This document shows positions 55,116-64,000 of a stretch of 64,000 bases of DNA, piece by piece. The translations under genes were made by a program, and so were the position numbers. The notes under the pieces were generated by a model that worked only from the letters and a program-made list of their open reading frames with translations, ran no database searches and was not told the origin of the DNA. Each line of letters begins with the position of its first letter. Positions within the stretch are counted from its first letter, which is position 1. The DNA lies in assembly GCA_003049465.1 (NCBI GenBank), contig PYSS01000013.1:62001-126000 (forward strand), in the 5' to 3' direction. Origin of the DNA: Magnaporthiopsis rhizophila. Lineage: Eukaryota > Ascomycota > Sordariomycetes > Magnaporthales > Magnaporthaceae.

Positions 55116-55892
55116 TCATTCCGTGGCGAGCTTCCCCGGAATCTCCTCCAGATCATCGACCGATTCAATATCGATGATCTTGCCCACCTCGCTCGTGTTC
55201 CTCATGAGCTCCTTGGCGCCGGCGTAGAGCATGCGGAGCTCGTTATTGCAAGTGATCGGCAGATAGTAGAGCATGACGTACGGCACCGACAGTCGTCCAG
55301 ATGGCTTACGCAGGGACGTCAGCACCAAGTTTACGCCATCGGGGGCCAAGTGCTGCGTTGGACGCAAAGACAGACGCACGCAAGAGAGGGGAAAATCGGT
55401 TCGGGCTTACAAGAGTGACGGGATAACTCAGCAGCACGAAACGCGGAGAGTGATCCGGAAGATCATCGCCCAGTTCGTCCAGGCTCTTGTACACAGTCTG
55501 GTCGGGGTCCTGGTGGATCTCGTGCGTGTTCTTGTCGATGAGGTCTGGTTGAGGCAGCACTTAGACTTGGATGAAGGGTTGATGGGAAATGGCCGAAACG
55601 AAGCAGCAAAGAAAATCAAGACAAGATATAATACCGGCCACTTTGCCAAGCCGGACATATCACCATCATAAAGAAACGCATGTTCTAGATCTGCACATAC
55701 AGATGACGGCCTGGGGGTCTTTTGCCCTCGACGTTCCGAGTCTGAACTTGCGCAGGTGGTCCTTGCTCTCCTGGGAGAAGGTGTACAGCCTGGATTCGGA
55801 ACTCTGAATGGGTTTCCGCGGGTTAGTTGCTGCCAGGCCAATACGTCGAGAGAGGAGCTGTCAACATCAAAAGGCTGGGGGTGGTACCATGG
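55116..55892 (-). CDS. GMF1: Glia maturation factor (ADF-H domain, Arp2/3 debranching)
   Basis: Four exons: 55890-55892 (the ATG alone), 55701-55803, 55411-55544 and 55116-55304, giving 142 aa, the normal GMF length. GMF binds Arp2/3 complex and removes actin branches. The spliced protein begins M-SSESRLYTFSQ and continues SKDHLRKFRLGTSRAKDPQAVI-YLIDKNTHEI. It then has DQTVYKSLDELGDDLPDHSP, RFVLLSYPVTL-PSGRLSVPYV and NELRMLYAGAKELMRN (hyphens mark splice joins in the conserved parts). The first intron follows the start codon directly, with a GTACCA donor and CTAAC branch. Without it no ATG lies in frame near SSESR. Intron 3 ends in AAG. The assignment is supported over the full ADF-H domain. 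Confidence 0.9.
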
Positions 55893-56467
55893 TGAGTGAA
55901 GGGCGGCTGCTGGATGAGGGATCCTGGGCAAGGATGTGCGCTTGGTCTGTCAGGTCGTTTGCAGATAGCTTGAGGGATATTTAAAGGGTGATATAGTGTG
56001 ATGTGGACGGCAGATTCCAACCTCAGCCTTTGTCGGTCGCGGGCAATCCATCCATTCCATGTCTGGCTGACGGAGCTCTCGTCGTGAGCTGTTACCCCGC
56101 GGCCGCCTCATTGCCCCACTCAATGACAACGTCCGTCTGGCTGCAGCTCAAGCTCAGCACATCCACCCGAAAGTTCCGAGTGCGGGTTCCGTTCATCGAC
56201 ATCTGCCGGGTCGGCTCTTCCCGCCAACACCATCTCTCGCTTTCAAACCCGGGCGCTGTCATCTGGGCATTCGAATTTTTTCCTTGATAGGTCAAGTATG
56301 TCAGCCAGTCATCGGACCCCTCTCCCCTCCCGCACCCAAAAACGCAGGAACGAACCAAACGCCACATCTTCCCGGCAGCGTCTTGGCCATGTGCTGACTT
56401 TCCGCCCTGGGACGCAGCCGGCCCGAGGTTCTTGCCCAATCAACGGTACGATACATCTCTGTGTGTG
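55893..56467. promoter_or_regulatory. Divergent promoter region GMF1/MoCF gene
   Basis: A compact spacer of under 600 bases between two genes transcribed apart. Nothing beyond this arrangement is evident; it should contain both core promoters. Confidence 0.4.
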
Positions 56468-57963
56468 ATGTACACCCGCCTGTCACAGGTAGCAAGGCAT
56501 CTCTCCAGACCCCGACTCGGACCCGGCACCACACCCAGGACCATCGTCGGCAGTGCTAGAAGAAGCGTCATGGCATCCGCAGACGAGCGCAACTCGCGCA
56601 CCATCCACACGGCAGCATGCCTCATTATCGGGGACGAGGTGCTCAACGGCAAGGTATGTGTCTCTGGCATTATTGAGCCTTATAAGAACACATTTGTGTG
56701 CTAACGTACTCGTATTAAGATTGTTGATGTAAGTTTTGGCAAATACGGCCGTCTCAGCAGCCCGCCTCCACGGGCTCATAAAACTACGGGCCCCTGCAGA
56801 CCAACTCGGCCTATGTAGCCAAATGGTGTTTCCAGCTGGGCATCAACCTGAAGCGGGTTGAGGTGATCGAGGACGACGAGTCCGAAATCATGGAGGCTGT
56901 CCGGCGCATGAGCGAACGATATGATTTTGTTGTCACGAGGTGAGGCACATGGCTGCTGCATTTTGTTTTGTCTACACGTCGGGGGGTTGCTAATACGATC
57001 ACGTACCACGAAGCGGTGGCATTGGCCCAACGTAAGTGGTTGGTAAATACACCAGACGCCGAACAAAAGGTTGTCACTACCACTTATGATGAGATATCGA
57101 TGTTTCCCCCGCCTGACTGGATTCCTTCTCTCTCTGACGTTGCCGGCGGGGGCAGACACGACGACATCACGTACCAGTCGATTGCCAAGGCCTTTGGGCT
57201 GCCGCTCGTCCTGCACCAGGGCGCCTACGAGCGCATGAAGCTTTTCACGCGGCCGCACCCGTCGCAGCCAGACTTCAGCTGGGACGAGGAGTCGCCGGCC
57301 AAGACGGCCAAGCTGAGGATGGTCGAGGTCCCGACGGACGCGAGCCGTGATATGGACAAGCAGTTCCTCTTCGTCCACGAGGACCTCTGGGTCCCTATCT
57401 GCGTCGTGAACGGCAACGTACACATCCTGCCTGGTGTTCCTAATCTGTGTAAGGGCTTTCCCAACTCCCGCCACGCACGATGCGTTATGTTTTATGTCTT
57501 TGCTAAGCTACCTTACAACTTGGACAGTCACAAGTCTTCTAGACGGACTCAAGCCCGTCGTCATGCCCCGGTTGGTGGACCCCGAGGGCAAGGGCATCTG
57601 CCGCGTCATGATTTCCACGCCGCTGGCCGAGAGCGCCGTAGCCCCTTACCTCACCGAGCTGGCGGCCCGCGTCGAGCCGAAGGGCGTCAAGGTCGGGAGT
57701 TATCCGAGGTGGGAAAAGAAGCGGAACACGGTCACGCTCGTTGGCAAGTGAGTCATGATGCCTGTCTTTTCTGTCTCTTACGCAAACCACTTTATTTTTT
57801 TTGTGTGTGCGTGTTTTGCTCACACAAACCGCATGACGACAGAGACAAGGACTTCATCGACACCCTGGTCCCAGAGGTCGTCGAGAACGTCAAAGGCAAG
57901 GTCGTCACCGTGGAGGGAGAGGACGACGACCCGGACGACCAGGATGAACCCTTCTCCCAGTAG
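56468..57963 (+). CDS. MoCF/CinA-like (molybdopterin-binding fold) protein, FLAD1 N-domain type
   Basis: Seven exons: 56468-56653, 56720-56728, 56800-56939, 57014-57031, 57156-57448, 57528-57747, 57843-57963. They give 328 aa from this ATG or 294 aa from the ATG at 56570. The MoCF (MoaB/MogA-like) fold is recognised by AACLIIGDEVLNGK-IVD-TNSAY and VVTS-GGIGPT-HDDITYQSIAKAFG, where hyphens are splice joins. The first motif needs a 9-nt exon and the second an 18-nt exon. Later blocks are VHILPGVPNLF-TSLLDGL and an acidic C-terminus. In animals a related domain is the N-terminal part of FAD synthase FLAD1, where it hydrolyses FAD; in bacteria it is the CinA/MoaB module. Which activity this stand-alone fungal form has is unknown. 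The first 34 residues of the long form are rich in Arg and Ser without acidic residues, suggesting a mitochondrial presequence. Confidence 0.86.
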
Positions 57964-59891
57964 ATTAGGAGGCCAGGAACAGAACAGGCAATGGAATGTT
58001 CTGTGCATCGGGACGGCATGGGTCATGTATGGACGGATGGATGGATGGCTGGCGGCTCGCCCACGGCAATGGAGCTATGCATGTAAGGGTATGTAGGTAG
58101 GCATTTATTACCTCGGTAATAACTGATCCTGGAGACTGACCGACATTTCACAGTTTTTGTTGTAGTTTTTCTTGATTTCCGGCAAACGGAGTCATGTGCC
58201 TGCGTGATAGAGCGAGAAGCGACGGCTTGGCCGTGTCTTCGTGCATGTATGGATGCTACCTTGAGGAGCCGACGATGGACGCAATGTCCACACGGGAATG
58301 GGTGGGGTCCCTTGGTGCAAGGTCGATTGCCAAAAAGCCCGACTGAACCGCGGCTGTCGGCCTTGTCCTTTTTTCTTTCCTTCTTTTTTTTTCTTCGCTC
58401 AGCTCACCGTCCAGCTGGCCCCTCAGCAGGAACCAGAACCAAGCATCGTCTCGCCCCGCCCATATATCCTCCCGAGCAACGCGATAAGCAACCGACGACG
58501 GATCAATCTCCTTTTTGCTGTTGCCCCTGGTATGTGGCGTTCCATCCACGGCTTCTAGAAAATTTGAGGTCCCAGGGTGCAGGTGGGCTTTTGCGGGTTA
58601 TCAAGGGTGGGGGAACGGACCCGTCGAGTGGGAAAAAGGGGTCGTTGATCTTCCAGATTGTCGCGGTTGCCCCTGTCCTGCTGGGTCGCAATCACACCCA
58701 CGGTGCGCGTGCGCGCGTAGTTGGAAAAAAGGATACGCGCTCTGCGTAGGTTGGTGAAGCAAAATAATCGCGTCATTCCCTGCCCATGTTGTGCAACCGA
58801 AAAGTGAGATAGCAAACCCCGGTTCCAGTTCGTGGGGTGGCTAGGATGATCTCGAGGTTTGTAATTCCTCAACGGCTTGTCATCATCTCAGACTATCGCC
58901 AGAATCCACCGTGATCGACGGAGCCTTTTCCGTCGCCTTTTCCTTCCTTTTTCTTGTGGTTTTATCTATCTTCGTTATCTCGGGCTGGCTCAGGGTGTGT
59001 GTGGGGGTGGATTCCGTTTCGGGAGCTTAGACGGAGATATGTAAAACAACATCCACACGCGTTTCTCCGGCAAAGAGTTTCGCTGCTAGAACAGCCAGGT
59101 CGTACCAAGGCGACGTTCTGCGACGTCCTGTGACTTCCCAGGGCGCGATCCGGATTTTCCGGCGGGCGATGCGCTAGTTGCAATATTAAAATGGTCCGAG
59201 AGGCCCCGGAAGCCCCGTTATCTCGCCCCGGAGCACATGTGCCGGAGCATGGACACCGCATGCCATCGTCGCTAATATCGATAAACTTGCTGATCCCAGC
59301 TAGGCCTGGTCTAGTGGGGACCGGCGGCATGGTTACATGGCAGCCAACCCGTTGAATAAGAGTTCATCCTTGCTGTCCAAAGCGGTGCGCTCCCCACAGA
59401 AAATATTCGGCTTCTGTGGTTTGGGTTCGGGGTGGAGCATGGCCATTTCGCTCCAGGGGAAAATCCCCACGGTTTGGTCTCCTTTTGAAATTTCCATTGT
59501 GGGGAAGTGTAAACCAAGCCAGGAAGCAAAATCCGACCCCAGACGACTTGAATGCGCAAGGGAAAGGCAGGGTCGGACGAAGGATGGTTGGCGGGCGTGG
59601 ACCGGCACTGGAAGCACAACGCCACGCGAATCGAATCTCGTTTCAGGGAAGTGATGCAGGTAAAAGCCGCGCGCTCCGAAATGGCACCCAGTGCTACTGG
59701 TTACCGTTGTGGCCAGGTCGGCCCCCGCCTGGGAGAAAGCCAGAAAAAAGGAGCAAATTGATAATGGCGCTGGAGAGAACTGAGGGAGTATCACCTCGAG
59801 CGACTGGCTATCCGGGCTAGTCATTGTGATAGGGGTGACGAAGTGTGTGGTGACCAATAAACCACATACGTGAATTCGAAAAGAAGGTGGG

Positions 59892-59925
<34 letters not shown>
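59892..59925 (+). repeat. Poly-A tract, 34 bases
   Basis: An uninterrupted run of A in the gene-poor region, one of several of similar length in this window. Confidence 0.75.
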
Positions 59926-59927
<2 letters not shown>

Positions 59928-61517
59928 AAATGGATGGAGCTATGGCCACTTCCATTGCCCTCAGCATGTATCAGCAGGAATCTGACATGCCAGGCAGAGC
60001 GGCTGGAACGTGTGCGGCTGGCGGTAGGACCGCCATGTTGATATCACGATCCTAGCCGCTCGTCACGAAAGTCCTGGGGCGCTTGCCGTTGGACAAATCG
60101 GCTTGGTAATACCGAAGATCCGGTTTGATGGGGAGTCCTAGTTTTCCGCCAGAGCAGAAAATGCCCTGTCCTGCTAGCTCGTCCACTCATGTTTCTGCTT
60201 TCTTGTTTCTCTCGCCGGGTGTGCGAAGCGAAACGTTTGGGTCTGAGCTAGGCTGGATAGGGCGAGCAAGGGTCGGTGTGATGCGGAGAGCAGATAGGCA
60301 GCCCACCCGAGGAGGGTGTCAACCAAGTCGGCGAAACGCCGTGCTCTCTCACAGCGAGCGGCGAACCAGGGTCAAGCGGTACCTGCATTGGATACAGGGT
60401 GGTGGTGGTGGAGGCGGTGGGACATGAATGGGCGAGCAAGTCGTGGGATCAGACACAACAGCTCGTTTCCTCGCTTCTCGCAGGTGGCAGGTGTAACTCG
60501 AGCCGCCGATCGGATGCAGCCTCGGCCAAGTCGCAAGCCTTTTTTCCGTTGCGGAGAGAGCACCAAACTCTGGGTTCAGGATCGTGCAGTTTAAGGTCTG
60601 ATGATTCGTATTGCTGGCCAGCAAACACGTACGACACAAAAGACGAACGAATGGATGGTATGCCTTTTTGGCAGCGAAACGCACCCCCACCACCGAACTC
60701 GAATGTGCGGCGCGGGATGATCTGGGGCTCGTTCGTTTGGCTGGCTGACATGCAGCAGTGGAAAGGTTTCTTCGTCACGGGCATGCAGTCAAACGACAAC
60801 CAACCCGGCTCGTGCTGGAGGGGAGGTTCGATGACGGCAAACTCTCCCGATTCGACCAGTTCGGGCTGTTGGTGCGCGAGGAAAAAGAAGCCCAAGATTG
60901 GGGGAGACGAGGCCCGAGTTTGCGGGCCTGTGCAGGGACCAACCTAGCGACGAGCAAAGAGAAAAGAAGGCAGCCCGCCGCCTGGACCCCATGCAGCAGG
61001 AGCAGGCACGAAAGGGAGGTCCGACGGGCCAATCAAACGCACCGACCCCGTCGTCTGCCCCTCTTTCTGCGGCCGTCTTGCTGAAGACATGGGAAGAAAG
61101 CAAGCACACTGGATTAAAGGTTTGCTGCGGAGATATTCATTCGTCCTTCTCGATTAGGGAGGAAGCCGCCAGGTGGACGAATGAATGTTCTGTGGTTTCC
61201 ATGGCTCCTGCCCCAGCAGCCTAGTAGATCACGCGTTCGCAACTTTGGGAGCAGACGCTTCCAAAACCCGGACAGCCTGGGACCTACGATGCTGCTGTCA
61301 ATGCTGTCCGCCCGCTCCAACTGCTGCAATGCAAGATGAACAAGAGGTGTGGCCCGCCCGCCGCTCTGCATGCAACTTATGCGGCGGGCTGCATTGGCTG
61401 CATGCTCTAACCTAACATGGGTGCGTCTGTGCTTTCTGCTGTCGCCGGGGTCATCCATGTGCTCTGGCCGCCTCCCGTTTCCCTGTGGTTGGGAACGATT
61501 GCGGATGAGCAACTCGG

Positions 61518-61518
<1 letters not shown>

Positions 61519-61553
<35 letters not shown>

Positions 61554-61603
61554 NNNNNNNNNNNNNNNNNNNNNNNNNNNTTTTTTTTTTTTTTTTTTTT
61601 TTT
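61519..61603. repeat. Poly-T tract interrupted by an assembly gap
   Basis: A run of 34 T (61519-61552), one G, 27 undetermined bases (61554-61580) and 23 more T (61581-61603). The true length of the tract, and whether anything lies in the gap, cannot be known from this sequence. Confidence 0.9.
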
Positions 61604-62748
61604 CTTTTTTCTCTGGAGGGTTTCCCGCCAGGCCAGACCAGCCCAAGGATCCAAGGACCCTGACCCCGCCTCGCTCGCCTTGGCTGCGTGACTGCTCACA
61701 GCCAGCCGAAAGCAGTTGCTGTTCGTGTCTGCCGTGGTTCAAATCCTTTGTGTGCCTCTATCCCCTATTTTCAGGTGTGCCTCGTCAAACTACTGCCCAG
61801 GAGTGGAGGCCCGAACCAAGACATGCGGCAGATAGGGTGGGTTCCGTTCAATTGCTATTTCTATTGAATCCGCCTGCAGTGGCTTCCGTGCCTTTCCCCT
61901 GTACCTCGCGGTACTTGGACCGTCGAACGCCCCGGGCGGCCTGGGCTTTTTTTTTATTTTTATTTTTATTTTTAATTTTTTTTTTTTTTTATTCCATTTT
62001 GAACTTATTTCTTTTTATCGGGTCATTAGTATTAATTTTTTTTTTCACGGGGTACTGATTCCCAATTGATCGCTCATCCGTCGCATCCACTGCCCAGCCA
62101 TCCCTTTGCCTCTTCCTACGAAAAGATCCCAACTTCACCTTCACCCTCACCCCTCTTTGTACGCAAGCGTCTGTTCTGCCGTCATTGTTGTTTTCTCCGC
62201 TCTGCTCGTCTGCTGCTGGATTTTCCATTCCGGGTCTTACCTTTTGCGCCCCGTCGAGCTTGGTTAGCCTTCAGCGATCCCGCAAATCAGCTGCTCCGCC
62301 GATTTGACCGACAGGACCCATCGAGCGAGCGCCGGGGCTCAGACAAGCCAGAAACTGGCCGCCGCACCACCCCTGCCCGCCCACTCTGGCCCCCCTGCTC
62401 TACCGGGTACCTACACCTACCTCTTTAGGGAGTAAGGAGCCGGGCGTCTTTTCTTCACTCTAGGAAGCTGCGGTTGCTGTTTTGACCCTCTTCCCACCTC
62501 CCACTCCTTTTTCCGCCTGCAGCCCACCTACCCTTGGGACCGGCCTGCTTCAACTTCAACCCCATCGGCCCCAATCAAACATCCCTCTCTCTGCCTGCTC
62601 TTTCCACCCTTTCCCGCCCTCGAGCCACCGACGCCAAAGGCAAGCCGACAACCTCTCGCTTCCTTTTCGCTCGTCGACGCCCTCGTTCGCACCCCCGATT
62701 CTCGAGCTGCGTCTTCAGTAGCGCCGCCGGCGAGTCAACCCGATCATC

Positions 62749-63848
62749 ATGGCCCAGTCAAAGGTACGCTTTCGTCGTTTCGGAGTTTCGGCTCTACACC
62801 CCGGCGCTCTGCAATTGAGCCGCGCGACAATACGCTTCCAGCAAAACGGCGCGCCTCGTGGCCCCTTTTTATCGACACTTTGTCCTGTCGTCTACTCGGA
62901 AGCTCTAAGCTGACAAATGCGCGATTCCTTTTCGCCAATCACAGTTTCTGCGAGAGTACAAGCTGGTAGTGGTCGGCGGAGGTGGCGTCGGTAAATCGTG
63001 CTTGACGATCCAGCTTATCCAGAGCCACTTCGTCGACGAGTATGACCCAACTATAGAAGGTCAGTTCCCAAGCGCCTGCTTCGATCGCTCCCTGTCATTT
63101 CTGGTTCCGGACCGCAGGACTCCGTCTCGCGGCCCGGCACTCGTCTCTGCCACCACCGACCCCTTGTCCATATCCGCGGCACAGTACGCGGCCATTTGCC
63201 TTGGAGACAGCCGAAACTGACGCCCGGATGCTTCACCGCCCCATACAGATTCGTACCGCAAGCAGTGCGTCATCGACGATGAGGTCGCTCTCCTAGACGT
63301 GCTCGACACGGCGGGTCAGGAGGAGTACTCCGCGATGCGCGAACAGTACATGAGGACCGGCGAGGGTTTCCTGCTTGTTTACTCCATCACGTCGCGCCAG
63401 AGTTTCGACGAGATCACGACGTTCCAGCAACAGATCCTGAGAGTCAAGGACAAGGACTACTTCCCCATGGTTGTTGTCGGCAACAAGTGCGATCTGGAGG
63501 GCGAACGCGAGGTTACCAGACAAGGTATGCCATGAATGCCTGCGTGCCCCCTCTCTTTGCCATATCGCGGAACTAGAGACTGACGCGGAATTTTCTATCA
63601 TGATTTTAGAGGGCGAGGCACTGGCAAGGTCCTTTAACTGCAAATTCATCGAGACGTCGGCCAAGTCGCGCATCAACGTAGACAAGGCGTTTTACGACAT
63701 CGTCCGCGAGATCCGCAGATACAATCGCGAGATGCAGGGCTACTCAACCGGCAGCGGAACTTCGAACGCGGGCGGTCCCATCAACAAGATGGAGGTCAAC
63801 GACAACGATGCCGAGGCAGGGTGCTGCGCCAAGTGTGTTCTGATGTAG
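62749..63848 (+). CDS. RAS2: Ras family small GTPase, RAS2 type
   Basis: Four exons: 62749-62763, 62945-63059, 63249-63524, 63610-63848, giving 214 aa. This is a membrane-bound GTPase switch; in filamentous fungi Ras2-type proteins control cAMP and MAP-kinase signalling in growth and development. Visible are the P-loop KLVVVGGGGVGKSCLT (16-23 GGGGVGKS), switch I YDPTIEDSYRK, switch II LDTAGQEEYSAMR with the catalytic Gln67 (equivalent to Gln61 of human Ras), NKCD and ETSAKS. The tail GCCAKCVLM has a CaaX box (CVLM) for prenylation and upstream cysteines for palmitoylation. The Gly at the position of human Gly12 (Gly18 here) is retained, so the allele looks wild-type; Gly17 in place of Ala11 is usual in fungal homologues. 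The first exon codes for only five residues (MAQSK). Confidence 0.96.
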
Positions 63849-64000
63849 AAAGGCGCAAAGAACCAAAGTCAACGCCCATTTTCCGAACCGACGATCGACG
63901 ACGACGACGAGGAAAGAAGCGACACGCAAAAGTGGTGAGGCTCGTGGCGCAAATGATCTCGAGCAATACCTTGGAGATTCAGTCGCCACCTAAGCCTGGA

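Larger units (their letters stand above)
57964..62748. other. 4.8-kb gene-poor region with sequencing gap and RAS2 leader
   Basis: No gene is supported. The region has an A34 run at 59892-59925, a GGT/GGC repeat near 60402-60420, a gap of undetermined bases in a poly-T tract (61519-61603), and T-rich patches at 61945-62045. The last 700 bases (about 62050-62748) are rich in C and T and are probably the RAS2 promoter and 5' leader. Confidence 0.6.

Overview
The window is nuclear DNA of a filamentous ascomycete, most likely a Sordariomycete. The evidence is GC-rich coding sequence cut by short GT-AG introns (mostly 66-190 nt) with CTAAC/CTGAC-type branch sites, long gene-free spacers with homopolymer runs, and protein families of Pezizomycotina character (RAS2-type GTPase, NTE1, three-domain FOX2, SYLF and Ecm11-domain proteins). 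I cannot fix the species. I reconstructed 17 protein-coding genes. Splice sites were placed by hand so that reading frame and conserved family motifs continue across every junction, and each spliced length is a whole number of codons. I saw no rRNA, confident tRNA, CRISPR array or intact transposon.

Layout. 3.1-6.4 kb: PSY2-type regulatory subunit of protein phosphatase 4 (+). 8.3-9.9 kb: squalene epoxidase ERG1 (-). 11.6-18.0 kb: three consecutive minus-strand genes for mitochondrial proteins (a PPR-like helical-repeat protein, an MME1-type inner-membrane carrier, the IMP2 inner-membrane peptidase). 18.7-25.8 kb: a divergent pair, eIF2-alpha (SUI2, -) and the phospholipase NTE1 (+), sharing a spacer with two CCAAT boxes. 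27.9-30.3 kb: SYLF-domain (Ysc84-like) actin/lipid-binding protein (-). 30.3-36.5 kb: gene-poor. 36.5-37.9 kb: F-box/LRR-like protein (-). 37.9-41.4 kb: gene-poor. 41.4-43.6 kb: RBR-type E3 ubiquitin ligase with a hydrophobic insert (+). 44.3-47.5 kb: peroxisomal multifunctional beta-oxidation enzyme FOX2 (-). 48.6-49.7 kb: TDA10-like P-loop kinase (+). 50.2-52.0 kb: Ecm11-domain protein (-). 53.8-54.9 kb: NBP35 Fe-S scaffold (+). 55.1-55.9 kb: glia maturation factor GMF1 (-). 56.5-58.0 kb: MoCF/CinA-like protein (+). 58.0-62.7 kb: gene-poor, with a sequencing gap inside a poly-T tract. 62.7-63.8 kb: RAS2 GTPase (+).

The genes are housekeeping and signalling genes, not a biosynthetic cluster. 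Themes that recur are mitochondria (11.6-18 kb), lipid metabolism (ERG1, NTE1, FOX2), actin (SYLF protein, GMF1) and ubiquitin (F-box, RBR). I found no convincing new multi-gene system. The most unusual observations are gene-structural: coding exons of 8, 9 and 18 nt, an intron directly after a start codon, and five of 32 introns ending in AAG. Others are an RBR ligase whose IBR domain is interrupted by a membrane-like segment, a FOX2 without a recognisable C-terminal peroxisome signal, and a tRNA-like box A/box B element resembling a SINE head.
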